Shown here piece after piece: positions 8,130 to 17,024 of a stretch of 50,722 bases of DNA. The position numbers were made by a program, and so were the translations under genes. The stretch comes from Streptococcus orisratti DSM 15617 (GTDB lineage: Bacteria; Bacillota; Bacilli; Lactobacillales; Streptococcaceae), in assembly GCF_000380105.1 (NCBI RefSeq), contig NZ_KB904456.1, positions 1 through 50,722 of the forward strand, given 5' to 3'. Below the pieces are notes generated by a model. It saw only the letters and a program-made list of their open reading frames with translations, was not told the DNA's origin and did no database searches. Each line of letters begins with the position of its first letter. Position 1 is the stretch's first letter.

Positions 8130-8872
8130 TGTATCGTTTATATAAGAAAAATGAATTAAATTTCTCATTAGTTTGGATTATTTCCTATGTTGTTTTGTTC
8201 AGTGTTGCTGACAGCTTTTCTGTCTCGCTTGGCACTGAAAAAATAATTACTGCACCCGTTGGTATCGTTTTTACATTGCTTCTTTTAGGCTTTGTGCGTA
8301 AACACAACTTAAAAGAAAAATACGGTTTGTGTTCTTTTAATGGAAGCCTTAGAAATTACTTATATTTTACTCCGCTACTTCTAATTATGAGTATTAACCT
8401 GTGGAATGGCGTTACGATGAAGTTGTCTGTTTTAGAAACTGTGTTATATATTTTAAGTATGCTCTGCGTTGGATTCATTGAAGAAATTATTTTTCGTGGA
8501 TTTCTGTTCAAAGCATTATACAAGGATAATGTAAAGTTGGCGATTGTTATCTCAAGTGTTACTTTTGGAATTGGACATATTGTAAACTTACTAAACGGAA
8601 AAGATATAATACCTACACTCTTACAAGTTTGTTATGCAATCGCAATAGGCATTCTTTTTACAATTATTTTTTACAAAGGAAAGAGCCTTTTGCCGTGTAT
8701 TATTGCACATAGTTTTGTAAATTCTTCGAGCGTTTTTGCTGTTGAAAATTCTTCAATGAAGTTTCATATTATATCAAGTGCAGTATTATGTATTGTTAGC
8801 GTAAGTTACTCACTGTGGATATTGAAAAAAACAAAACAATTTGATGAATATGAAAATAAAGATAGGCGGTGA
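8129..8872 (+). CDS. CPBP-family intramembrane protease (Abi-type)
   Basis: 247 residues with about seven hydrophobic segments. The CPBP/Rce1 signature is present: EEIIFRGFL (glutamate pair and arginine, about residues 117-125), then FGIGHIVN (histidine) and a later HSFVN (about 190). Members are membrane-embedded proteases or related proteins; in Gram-positive mobile elements and bacteriocin loci they act in self-immunity or stress. Co-transcribed with the upstream TetR regulator behind AAAGGAGG. The substrate is unknown. Confidence 0.85.
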   Translation: MYRLYKKNELNFSLVWIISYVVLFSVADSFSVSLGTEKIITAPVGIVFTLLLLGFVRKHNLKEKYGLCSFNGSLRNYLYFTPLLLIMSINLWNGVTMKLSVLETVLYILSMLCVGFIEEIIFRGFLFKALYKDNVKLAIVISSVTFGIGHIVNLLNGKDIIPTLLQVCYAIAIGILFTIIFYKGKSLLPCIIAHSFVNSSSVFAVENSSMKFHIISSAVLCIVSVSYSLWILKKTKQFDEYENKDRR

Positions 8873-8881
8873 TGATATTAT

Positions 8882-9472
8882 TCATACTAGGACCTCCAGA
8901 GTTTGTTTGACCTTGTCCAAGGTGTTCATTTTTGTCGCATATTCATAGAGTTTTGTAAGATTTTTTTTAGGATAGTTTCCGTAATGTTGAAGTGTTTTGA
9001 CAAAAATCTCAGTATCTATTTTTTCTCGATGAATCACAAAATCACAGATAATACGTTCGAAATCATACACTCTTACTTTGTTTCCCATAGAGGTTTTTAC
9101 AAGAATAATTCCTAGTTCGCTATATTCCTTAGAAACGGAATGAATGTTCAGATTAGCTGGAGGAGTATTAAAACGGTAGCCTCTAGGAATGGTTACGTCA
9201 AAATATTGAGGAATTTCATCTGTAAATTGTTGCAGGTAAAGCGCTGAGATATAAGAGAAAACAGCCTTGGGATATCGGTACTGAAAGAAGAAGTATTCGT
9301 CGTAGTCTCCATTCTGGGTTAGGAAAATTCCTTTTTCGACGCGGTATATAATTCCTTCTTTTTCTAGTCTTGTCAAATATATTGTTGGAATATTTAGAGC
9401 TTTACAATCTTTATAGGTGATAATGCCATTGTGGTTTTCTATAAATTCAAGTAGAATCTCTTTTTTTGACAT
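8882..9472 (-). CDS. abiEi: AbiEi-type antitoxin/transcriptional repressor
   Basis: 196 residues. The N-terminal winged helix (KEILLEFIENHNGIITYKDCKALNIPTIYLTRLEKEGIIYRVEKGIFL) and the C-terminal AbiEi domain are both present; this is the antitoxin of type IV AbiE phage-defence systems. It normally represses its own operon and neutralises the nucleotidyltransferase toxin AbiEii encoded immediately downstream. Downstream here (below 8882) is the oppositely oriented CPBP gene and no AbiEii, so this is an orphan. A long perfect inverted repeat upstream fits autoregulation. RBS AAGGAG precedes the ATG at 9472. Confidence 0.85.
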   Translation of the reverse strand: MSKKEILLEFIENHNGIITYKDCKALNIPTIYLTRLEKEGIIYRVEKGIFLTQNGDYDEYFFFQYRYPKAVFSYISALYLQQFTDEIPQYFDVTIPRGYRFNTPPANLNIHSVSKEYSELGIILVKTSMGNKVRVYDFERIICDFVIHREKIDTEIFVKTLQHYGNYPKKNLTKLYEYATKMNTLDKVKQTLEVLV

Positions 9473-9486
9473 GCTTACTCCTTTCC

Positions 9487-9537
9487 ATGTTGCTTTTACA
9501 CTACAATTTTATAACATTTGTAGTGTAAAAGCAACAT
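9487..9537. promoter_or_regulatory. 20-bp perfect inverted repeat, probable AbiEi operator
   Basis: Arms ATGTTGCTTTTACACTACAA (9487-9506) and its exact complement at 9518-9537 flank 11 AT-rich bases directly upstream of abiEi. AbiEi proteins are known to bind inverted repeats in their own promoter, so an operator role is likely. On the plus strand it could also act as a hairpin. Confidence 0.7.
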
Positions 9538-9557
9538 TTTCTTTTCCCTGAATTGAT

Positions 9558-9700
9558 TGTGATAACAAAATCAAGCCTTCTTTTTTATGATGGTATTGAA
9601 CTTGGGCTACGAGCTGTACAAAAAGAGAGTTTCTCCTAGAACGGAAAGTTCTTCGTCAAAACTCCTATTTTTGTCGTGCTCGCTTAACGCCCTCGTATCT
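9558..9700 (+). ncRNA. Structured leader element, copy A (unrecognised)
   Basis: The core begins GGGCTACGAGC (9604-9614) and ends GCTCGCTTAACGCCC (9678-9692). Pairings are GGGC/GCCC, CGAGC/GCTCG, ACAAAAA/TTTTTGT, and an inner AGAAC/GTTCT hairpin after a conserved CCTAGA. The same arrangement with compensatory changes lies at 30581-30702 ahead of carB. It sits about 50 bases upstream of the adhesin start, so it may be a leader RNA or a small mobile element. I do not recognise a named RNA family. Confidence 0.55.
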
Positions 9701-9751
9701 AATAAAGAGTGACAGTTTGTTGCTACAGAAAAAAGAAAAGAAGGACTATTT

Positions 9752-12700
9752 ATGACCAAAACATGTAATCATCACTTTCTTGTCAATCAGGAAAAAGGCG
9801 AGAAACACGTCTTTCGTAAGAGTAAAAAATACCGTACTTTATGTTCGGTTGCCCTTGGAACCATGGTAACTGCTGTTGTTGCTTGGGGAGGAACGGTTGC
9901 ACATGCTGATGAAGTCACATCATCGGTTGACACAACCATTCAACGAACGGAAAATCCAGCCACGAATTTACCAGAAGCACAGCCAACCCCCGTTTCTGCA
10001 CAAACTGAAAGTATAGCGTCAACTGGTCAATCTAATGGAGCGATTGCTGTAACCGTACCACATGATACGGTAACACAAGCAGTTGAAGAAGCTAAGGCTG
10101 AAGGTGTTTCTACGGTTGAAGATAGCCCAATGGACTTGGGAAATACAACTTCTGCGTCAGAGACCAACCAACAAATTTCAAAAGCAGAAGCAGATGCCCA
10201 AAACCAAGTTGCGGCTATCAATGAAGTTACTGAAACCTACAAAGCTGACAAAGCAGCTTATGAGGATGAAAAAGTCCGAATTGAACAAGAAAATAGGGAG
10301 CTGTCACAGGCCTATGAAGTGGCCAACCAAACTGGTAAAGAGACAAATGCTTGGGTTGATGCCAAAGTCAATGACCTAAAATCCCAGTATTCAGATGCTG
10401 ATGTGACAGTAAAAGAACAAGTGGTTTCATCAGGAAATGGGACATCTGTACTGGACTATACAAACTATGGCAAGGCTGTTGAAACCATTCAATCAACTAA
10501 CGAACAAGCTTTAGCGGATTATCTAACAAAGAAAACCAAGGCAGCTGATATTGTTGCGAAAAATCAGGTCATTCAAAAAGAAAATGAAGCTGGACTTGCT
10601 AAGGCAAAAGCAGATAACGAAGCCATTGAAAGGCGTAATCAGGCAGGTCAATCAGCTGTAGATGCTGAAAATCGTGCAGGTCAAGCTGCGGTGAATCAGG
10701 CTATTCAGGAGAAACTACAATTAGTTTCAGATAGAGCAGCTGAGATTGAAGCCATTACAAAACGCAATCAAGAAAAAGAAGTCACAGCCAGAAAAGAGAA
10801 TGAAGCAATTGATGCCTACAATGCCAAAGAAATGGAACGCTATCAACGTGACTTGGCCGAGATTTCGAAAGGTGAAGAAGGTTATATTTCTGAAGCCCTT
10901 GCTCAAGCCCTCAATCTCAATAACGGTGAGCCACAAGCACAACATGGGGCCATTACCCGAAATCCTGATCAGATTATTTCAACTGGCGATGCCATGCTGG
11001 GTGGCTACTCAAGAATTTTGGATTCCACGGGCTTCTTTGTCTATGATAGCTTCAAAACAGGTGAGACCCTTAGTTTTAACTATCAAAATCTTCAACATGC
11101 ACGATTTGATGGGAAAAAGATTAGTCGTGTGACTTACGATATTACCAACCTTGTATCACCAGCTGGAACCGATGCCGTGAAATTGGTTGTGCCAAATGAT
11201 CCAACTGAAGGTTTTATCACCTACCGAAATGACGGAAACGGTGACTGGCGAACGGATAAGATGGAGTTTCGTGTAGTTGCTAAGTATTTCTTGGAAGACG
11301 GCTCACAAGTTACCTTCTCCAAAGAAAAACCAGGTGTCTTCACGCATTCTTCCCTCAATCATAATGACATTGGTCTAGAGTATGTTAAAGATTCATCTGG
11401 GAAATTTGTACCGATTAATGGTTCAACCGTTCAAGTGACTAATGAAGGTCTAGCACGTTCTTTGGGTTCCAACCGTGCAAGCGATTTGAATTTACCTGAG
11501 GAATGGGATACCACATCAAGTCGTTATGCTTATAAAGGAGCTATTGTCTCAACGGTCACATCAGGCAATACCTACATAGTAACCTTTGGACAAGGTGATA
11601 TGCCACAGAATGTTGGATTGTCTTACTGGTTTGCCTTGAATACCCTACCAGTTGCACGTACAGTAACACCTTATAGTCCCAAACCTCATGTAACGGTGGA
11701 GCTTGAACCTGTTCCAGAACCTATTACGGTAACACCAGATGTCTTTACTCCTAAAACATTTACACCAGAAAAGCCTGTAACCTTTACGCCAAAGCCTTTG
11801 GAAGAAGTGGTGCAGCCTAATCTGACGTTGACCAAGGTAACCTTACCTGTCAAACCTATTCCAAAAGAACTTCCAACGCCACCACAAGTACCGACTGTCC
11901 ATTATCATGCGTACCGTTTGACGACAACTCCAGAGATTATGAAAGAAGTGGTCAATAGTGACCAAGCTAATCTTCATGAGAAAACTGTCGCTAAAGATTC
12001 AACGGTGATTTATCCCTTAACAGTTGATGCCTTTTCATCCAATCGTGCTCAAACGACTAGTCTCATTTTTGAAGACTATTTGCCTGCTGGTTATTTGTTT
12101 GATAAGGAAACAACACAAAAAGAGAATGGAAACTATGTCCTTAGCTTTGATGAGACTAAGAATTTTGTGACCTTGACCGCAAAGGAAAACTTGTTGCAGG
12201 AGGTGAATAAAGATTTAACCAAGGTTTATCAATTGACCGCCCCCAAACTCTATGGTTCTGTTCAAAATGATGGGGCAACCTATTCTAATAGCTACAAACT
12301 CCTTTTGAACAAGGGCACAGTCAATGCTTACACAGGCACTTCAAATGTTGTAACGGTTCGTACACCAGGTGATGGGGAGACAACTACACTTATTACACCT
12401 GACAAGAACAATGAAAATGCGGATGGTGTCCTCATTAATGACACGGTCGTAGCCCTTGGCACAACCAACCACTACCGATTGACTTGGGATTTGGACCAGT
12501 ATAAGGGAGATCGTTCTGCTAAAGAGACAATTGCACGAGGCTTCTTCTTTGTGGATGATTACCCGGAGGAAGTGCTTGATGTGGTGGAAAATGGCACGGC
12601 TGTTACAACCCTTGATGGTCAGAAGGTATCAGGTATAACGGTTAAAACCTATGCTTCGTTAAATGAATCCCCTGAGGACCTTCAAGATAAATTAGCTAGA

Positions 12701-14647
12701 GCTAAGATTACACCGACAGGTGCCTTTCAAGTCTTTATGCCCGATGACAACCAGGCCTTTTATGACCAGTATGTCAAAACAGGTACATCTTTAGCTTTAC
12801 TGACCAAAATGACGGTTAAAGATAGTCTCTATGGTCAAACAAAGACCTATACAAACAAGGCTTACCAAGTGGATTTCGGCAATGGCTATGAAACCAAGGA
12901 AGTAACCAACACCCTGGTTTCTCCAGAACCTAAGAAACAAAACCTTAATAAAGACAAAGTGGACATCAATGGGAAGCCTATGCTAGTGGGAACTCAAAAT
13001 CATTATACTCTCTCATGGGACTTGGACCAATACCGAGGGATTAAAGCAGACAACTCTCAGATTGCACAAGGTTTTTACTTTGTGGATGATTATCCAGAAG
13101 AAGCGTTATTGCCAGATGAAACAGCTATTCAGTTTATCACATCTGATGGCAAAACAGTTTCAGGAATTATGGTGAAGTCTTATTCTCGATTATCAGAAGC
13201 TCCTAAATCTTTACAAGCAGCCCTTTCTAAACAAAAAATTCAGGCTAAAGGAGCTTTTCAAGTTTTCATGCCAGAAGACCCACAAGCCTTTTATGAATCG
13301 TATGTGACTAAGGGGGAGAATATTACCATCGTCACTCCGATGACTGTTTTGGAAACCATGATTAATTTAGGGAAGTCTTATGAAAACGTGGCCTATCAGG
13401 TGGATTTTGGACAAGCATATGAAACTAATACGGTGACCAATTTTGTCCCTAAAGTAACTCCACATAAGTCTAATACCAATCAAGAAGGCATTTTAATTGA
13501 TGGAAAGACTGTCCTTCCGAATACAGTCAATTATTACAAAATTGTCTTGGATTACAGTCAATACAAAGATATGGTCGTGACGGATGATGTTCTTGCCAAG
13601 GGATTTTACATGGTAGACGATTACCCAGAAGAAGCCCTTACCCTAAATCCTGATGGCATTCAAGTTTTGGATAAGGATGGTAATCGTGTATCTGGTATCT
13701 CTGTCAGCACCTACGCAAGTTTGTCAGAAGCTCCGAAAGTCGTCCAAGATGCCATGGCTAAACGTCAGTTTATACCTAAAGGAGCCATTCAAGTCCTTAG
13801 TAGCGATGATCCCAAAACATTTTATGAGACCTATGTGAAGACTGGTCAAACCTTGGTTGTCACGCTTCCGATGACGGTTAAAAATGAGTTGACCAAAACA
13901 GGTGGTCAGTATGAAAATACAGCCTATCAAATTGATTTTGGCTTGGCCTATGTCACAGAAACAGTAGTCAATAATGTTCCCAAACTAGACCCACAAAAGG
14001 ATGTGGTGATTGACTTATCTCATAAAGATGACAGCCTTGATGGGAAAGAAGTGGCCTTGAATCAAACCTTTAACTATCGCTTAGTTGGAGCTATGATTCC
14101 AAGCAATCGTGCGACTGATTTATTTGAATATGGTTTTGAAGATAACTATGATGAGAAGCATGATGAGTACAATGGTATTTACCGTAGCTATCTGATGACG
14201 GATATCACCCTCAAAGACGGTTCTGTCTTAAAAGAAGGAACGGAAGTCACGAAATATACCTTGCAACAGGTGGATACAGAAAATGGCCTCGTGTCAATTT
14301 CATTTGATAAATCCTTCTTAGAGACTATTTCTGATGATTCAGCCTTTCAGGCAGATGTTTACCTTCAGATGAAACGGATTGCGACTGGTCAGGTGGAGAA
14401 TACCTATCTCCATACAGTAAATGGCTATGTCATCAGCTCAAATACAGTTGTAACACATACACCTAAACCTGAAGAACCAAGTCCAAATCAACCCACACCA
14501 CCTCAACCACCAATTGAGGTACATGAACCACCTGTTCCAGCAAGCATTTTGCCAAATACAGGGGAACAGGAATCCCTTTTGGGCTTAATTGGAGCTGGTA
14601 TTCTACTTGGTACAGCTTATGGACTGAAGAAAAAGGAGGAGAAGTAG
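9752..14647 (+). CDS. Antigen I/II-family LPXTG adhesin (AspA/BspA-like)
   Basis: 1631 residues. A YSIRK-like signal peptide (about 22-52, ...TVAHA|DE) is followed by an alanine-rich coiled-coil A region (about 130-375), a globular variable domain (about 380-640), a proline-rich segment (about 640-715, PEPITVTPDVFTPKTFTPEKP) and C-terminal isopeptide-type domains. Three related ~175-residue repeats start near 889, 1069 and 1246, each with an 'LDQYKG/LDYSQYKD ... F(F/Y)(F/M)VDDYPEE' motif; a fourth domain starts near 1412. The sorting signal is LPNTGEQ (from 1600) plus a hydrophobic span and KKKEEK. It is sortase-anchored and mediates binding to host glycoproteins or other microbes. ICE-borne homologues are known in group A and B streptococci. 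RBS AAGAAGGA precedes the ATG. Confidence 0.93.
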   Translation: MTKTCNHHFLVNQEKGEKHVFRKSKKYRTLCSVALGTMVTAVVAWGGTVAHADEVTSSVDTTIQRTENPATNLPEAQPTPVSAQTESIASTGQSNGAIAVTVPHDTVTQAVEEAKAEGVSTVEDSPMDLGNTTSASETNQQISKAEADAQNQVAAINEVTETYKADKAAYEDEKVRIEQENRELSQAYEVANQTGKETNAWVDAKVNDLKSQYSDADVTVKEQVVSSGNGTSVLDYTNYGKAVETIQSTNEQALADYLTKKTKAADIVAKNQVIQKENEAGLAKAKADNEAIERRNQAGQSAVDAENRAGQAAVNQAIQEKLQLVSDRAAEIEAITKRNQEKEVTARKENEAIDAYNAKEMERYQRDLAEISKGEEGYISEALAQALNLNNGEPQAQHGAITRNPDQIISTGDAMLGGYSRILDSTGFFVYDSFKTGETLSFNYQNLQHARFDGKKISRVTYDITNLVSPAGTDAVKLVVPNDPTEGFITYRNDGNGDWRTDKMEFRVVAKYFLEDGSQVTFSKEKPGVFTHSSLNHNDIGLEYVKDSSGKFVPINGSTVQVTNEGLARSLGSNRASDLNLPEEWDTTSSRYAYKGAIVSTVTSGNTYIVTFGQGDMPQNVGLSYWFALNTLPVARTVTPYSPKPHVTVELEPVPEPITVTPDVFTPKTFTPEKPVTFTPKPLEEVVQPNLTLTKVTLPVKPIPKELPTPPQVPTVHYHAYRLTTTPEIMKEVVNSDQANLHEKTVAKDSTVIYPLTVDAFSSNRAQTTSLIFEDYLPAGYLFDKETTQKENGNYVLSFDETKNFVTLTAKENLLQEVNKDLTKVYQLTAPKLYGSVQNDGATYSNSYKLLLNKGTVNAYTGTSNVVTVRTPGDGETTTLITPDKNNENADGVLINDTVVALGTTNHYRLTWDLDQYKGDRSAKETIARGFFFVDDYPEEVLDVVENGTAVTTLDGQKVSGITVKTYASLNESPEDLQDKLARAKITPTGAFQVFMPDDNQAFYDQYVKTGTSLALLTKMTVKDSLYGQTKTYTNKAYQVDFGNGYETKEVTNTLVSPEPKKQNLNKDKVDINGKPMLVGTQNHYTLSWDLDQYRGIKADNSQIAQGFYFVDDYPEEALLPDETAIQFITSDGKTVSGIMVKSYSRLSEAPKSLQAALSKQKIQAKGAFQVFMPEDPQAFYESYVTKGENITIVTPMTVLETMINLGKSYENVAYQVDFGQAYETNTVTNFVPKVTPHKSNTNQEGILIDGKTVLPNTVNYYKIVLDYSQYKDMVVTDDVLAKGFYMVDDYPEEALTLNPDGIQVLDKDGNRVSGISVSTYASLSEAPKVVQDAMAKRQFIPKGAIQVLSSDDPKTFYETYVKTGQTLVVTLPMTVKNELTKTGGQYENTAYQIDFGLAYVTETVVNNVPKLDPQKDVVIDLSHKDDSLDGKEVALNQTFNYRLVGAMIPSNRATDLFEYGFEDNYDEKHDEYNGIYRSYLMTDITLKDGSVLKEGTEVTKYTLQQVDTENGLVSISFDKSFLETISDDSAFQADVYLQMKRIATGQVENTYLHTVNGYVISSNTVVTHTPKPEEPSPNQPTPPQPPIEVHEPPVPASILPNTGEQESLLGLIGAGILLGTAYGLKKKEEK

Positions 14648-14839
14648 ATGAATCCAAAAAACATTTATGAAATGGATTCAGACCAAGATGGTTTGACAGA
14701 AGCTCAGGAACTAGCTTTGGGAACCAATCCGCAGTCTGTTGACACAGATGCTGATGGTCAAGCTGATTTAGAAGAGCTACAATCTGGATATTCACCATTA
14801 GTCCCACTAAAGGAGTTGTACGATGACTTGGAACTTTGA
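14648..14839 (+). CDS. Small calcium-binding-repeat ICE protein, 63 aa
   Basis: It begins immediately after the adhesin stop (TAGATG). It contains two thrombospondin type-3/EF-like Asp-rich loops, DSDQDGLTEAQELALGTNP and DTDADGQADLEELQSG, which typically bind Ca2+. There is no signal peptide. The 3' end overlaps the next ORF by 17 bases. It is common beside adhesin genes in ICESa2603-type elements; its role is unknown. Confidence 0.7.
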   Translation: MNPKNIYEMDSDQDGLTEAQELALGTNPQSVDTDADGQADLEELQSGYSPLVPLKELYDDLEL

Positions 14840-15374
14840 CACCATGAAAGAGGCTTTATCTGAAATGGAGAAGGACGATTACCAAGAGTTTATCAAAGCC
14901 TTTCTCTCTTTGGAACTAAGTACCTCTGATAGAACAATCCTCAATCAAGTTTATCAAGATTATATGGATGAAGATGACCTGTCCTTGATTAGTGATGAGC
15001 TACAAGTTAAAGTGGATGGTTATCAGGATGAAGTAAAAGCTGCTATGACTGATATTCTGGAAAAATTGTACCGAACAGGGGAAGGCTCTAGTTTTATTAT
15101 GGATTTAATGTCCTCAAATAGTCTTTCAGACACCTTGGAACAATATGAGGTTTTGGATAGTGACGATTATTCACCACTTAGCCTTGAAACCTTACAGGCC
15201 ATGATTCAACAGGACTTGGCCATTTCCAGTCAGGATTATTTTGAAGATCTGGTTCACCTTGCCTTGCAAAAAGATTTACTAGACCAGAAATGTCATTTCT
15301 TACAACACTACGTGGCTACTGTATTGGAAGGTATTCCACAAGAAAGAGACCAACGAGCCTTGGTCCTAGATTAA
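14823..15374 (+). CDS. Acidic helical ICE protein, 183 aa, unknown
   Basis: MTWNFDTMKEALSEMEKDDYQEF... is strongly acidic, soluble and predicted helical, with no signal peptide or known motif. It overlaps the previous gene by 17 bases (translational coupling) and is followed by a terminator. The position between the adhesin and the membrane protein is typical of the Tn5252 backbone. Function not recognised. Confidence 0.65.
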   Translation: MTWNFDTMKEALSEMEKDDYQEFIKAFLSLELSTSDRTILNQVYQDYMDEDDLSLISDELQVKVDGYQDEVKAAMTDILEKLYRTGEGSSFIMDLMSSNSLSDTLEQYEVLDSDDYSPLSLETLQAMIQQDLAISSQDYFEDLVHLALQKDLLDQKCHFLQHYVATVLEGIPQERDQRALVLD

Positions 15375-15377
15375 CAC

Positions 15378-15409
15378 AAAGGGCTGAGAAACACTCTCGG
15401 CCTTTTTTA
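15378..15409 (+). terminator. Terminator after acidic ICE protein
   Basis: GGCTGAGA pairs with TCTCGGCC across a short loop and is followed by TTTTTT at 15403. Confidence 0.8.
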
Positions 15410-15422
15410 AATGGGAGGAAAA

Positions 15423-15721
15423 ATGAATCAAGAAGTCTTACTACAAATGATGATAAAGATATTGCCCAATCTTTGGTAACAAGGTCGCACGATTTTGTCA
15501 TGCGATTTGATAATCAGAAAATGGATAATCGTGCAGAAGCTGGGGACTATCTGCGTAAACTCATTACCTATAACCGCTCAGAGACGGTTTCTTTGATGAT
15601 TGTAGGTGATAATCAATATACAGTCGCCCTTGATTTGAAATCAGATGTGGGAACTATTCAACGGATTAGTAATGCCATTGACCAGGAACAGGCTGACTAT
15701 TATCGCAAGCAATTAGCCTAG
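15423..15721 (+). pseudogene. Small ICE protein, frameshifted near start
   Basis: A good RBS (GGGAGG) and ATG at 15423 give MNQEVLLQMM, which then runs out of frame and stops. A second frame resumes as KDIAQSLVTRSHDFVMRFDNQKMDNRAEAGDYLRK... to 15721. Removing an extra AT in the ATGATGAT tract at about 15447-15454 would fuse the two into one protein of about 98 residues. Either the gene is inactivated or there is a sequencing or slippage event. The intact protein is a soluble ICE backbone component of unknown function. Confidence 0.6.
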
Positions 15722-15734
15722 AAAGAGGTGTAAG

Positions 15735-16034
15735 ATGTTGGAACAAATTCTACAAAGCCTTTTGATTATCGCAGCAATAGGACTAATGTTACTTGTCCTT
15801 TATCGGATTGTGAAAGTTTCAGCTGCTTTGTTTCTTATCGGACTCATCAGTGGATTAGTCTTTATTGAAATCTATGGACTTTACCTCTTTTTTACAGAAA
15901 GATACCTTTTTACAGAAGATTTAGCAACTAATGGAGTTTGGAGTTTTACAGGATTTTTTATAATATTTAATATTCTGCTTGTGCTTGGACTTATGACCGA
16001 CATCGTGAAAAGTAGAATGACGGGATACAAATAG
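15735..16034 (+). CDS. Small multi-pass membrane protein of ICE backbone
   Basis: 99 residues, RBS AGAGGTG, with three hydrophobic segments (about 8-22, 27-52 and 70-90) and no catalytic motif. It follows the frameshifted gene by 13 bases. The position corresponds to the small membrane protein preceding the VirB8-like gene in Tn5252-type elements; here the two are separated by the inserted recombinase/defence cassette. Confidence 0.65.
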   Translation: MLEQILQSLLIIAAIGLMLLVLYRIVKVSAALFLIGLISGLVFIEIYGLYLFFTERYLFTEDLATNGVWSFTGFFIIFNILLVLGLMTDIVKSRMTGYK

Positions 16035-16065
16035 GGCTACCTGATTTTAGGTAGTCTTTTATTTT
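16034..16065 (+). terminator. Terminator after membrane protein
   Basis: GGCTACCT and AGGTAGTC form a stem with one wobble pair, followed by TTTTATTTTT. It marks the left edge of the cargo insertion. Confidence 0.7.
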
Positions 16066-16078
16066 TGTATGTTTTTGA

Positions 16079-16966
16079 TTAAGTGTAGATAGATGAAATT
16101 GGATTACAGGAACTTAGTATCTCTTTTTGTCTTGATTGTGATACGTGCGTATATATCTGAGTAATCGAAATAGAACTGTGTCCAAGTATCTGCTGGATGT
16201 ACCGAATATCGACATCATTATCTAATAACATCGTAGCAAAGCTGTGACGAAACATATGAGGTGTAATAGTTGTAGTGAGTCTGGTTTGTGTTTTGGCTGT
16301 TTTTAGAAGCAAACGAACACTTTGTTCTGTCAGTGGTTTTTGTAAGGATTTTCCGGGAAATAAATAATCGTCTGTATGATTGCAATAACAAGTGATATAA
16401 GCTTTTAATAACTGAAAAGTTCGTTCATCGCCAATAAAAATCATACGCTCTTTTTTACCTTTTCCTAGAATTTGGAGTGTTTGTTCCGTTAGATTAATAT
16501 CTTTGATTCGAATATGACACAGTTCAGAAATCCGAATGCCGGTAGAAAGCAATAAGGAGACAATTAACAAATTTCTTTCAGCTTTCTGTTTTTGATAAAT
16601 AGTTTTGGCTGAGATAATCTTCTTTTGTAGATAGGTATAGAGGATTTTTAAACTATCATGAGGGATTGTCTTGGGCAAAGTTTTTTCTGCTCGAAATTGA
16701 AACCGTAATTGATTAAAGGGATTGTCAGTAATAACATTTTTCGATTGTAGATAGCTGTAGAATACTTTTAAACTTGCAATTTTTCGCCGTAAAGTACTAG
16801 TTTTTAAGTTTGAATGTGTTAAACCTTCAATATAACTTACCACACATTCGTTATTGGAATTGTAAAATTGCATTAAATCGTTTTTATAAGCACGCAAGGT
16901 GTGTGTACTCAAGCGTTTATGAGTTTTACAATAATTCAAGTAGTTAGAAATAGTAGTATATTCCAT
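16079..16966 (-). CDS. Tyrosine recombinase (XerC/D-type)
   Basis: The start at 16966 (MEYTTISNYLNYCKTHKRLS) is chosen because AAAGGAGAC precedes it; the longer frame to 17119 overlaps the defence gene. 295 residues: SAM-like N-terminal core-binding domain (about 1-95), then the catalytic domain with STGIRISEL (Arg), a beta-hairpin Lys region (LGKGKKERMI), HMFRHSFAT (His-x-x-Arg), LGHSSISITQIYTH (His and nucleophile Tyr). It recombines short inverted or direct sites. It is divergent from, and adjacent to, the defence cassette whose ends are 31-bp inverted repeats, so it is the prime candidate to move or invert that cassette. Confidence 0.88.
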   Translation of the reverse strand: MEYTTISNYLNYCKTHKRLSTHTLRAYKNDLMQFYNSNNECVVSYIEGLTHSNLKTSTLRRKIASLKVFYSYLQSKNVITDNPFNQLRFQFRAEKTLPKTIPHDSLKILYTYLQKKIISAKTIYQKQKAERNLLIVSLLLSTGIRISELCHIRIKDINLTEQTLQILGKGKKERMIFIGDERTFQLLKAYITCYCNHTDDYLFPGKSLQKPLTEQSVRLLLKTAKTQTRLTTTITPHMFRHSFATMLLDNDVDIRYIQQILGHSSISITQIYTHVSQSRQKEILSSCNPISSIYT

Positions 16967-16987
16967 AATAGTCTCCTTTAACGATAA

Positions 16988-17024
16988 TGACGCTATTATA
17001 GACTGATTTTGACGCTTTGTATAG
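16988..17024. repeat. Tandem direct repeat upstream of the recombinase
   Basis: TGACGCTATTATAG (16988-17001) and TGACGCTTTGTATAG (17010-17024) repeat with a 22-bp period between the recombinase start and the left inverted repeat. They may be arm-type binding sites, a promoter-associated operator, or part of the crossover site. Confidence 0.45.
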
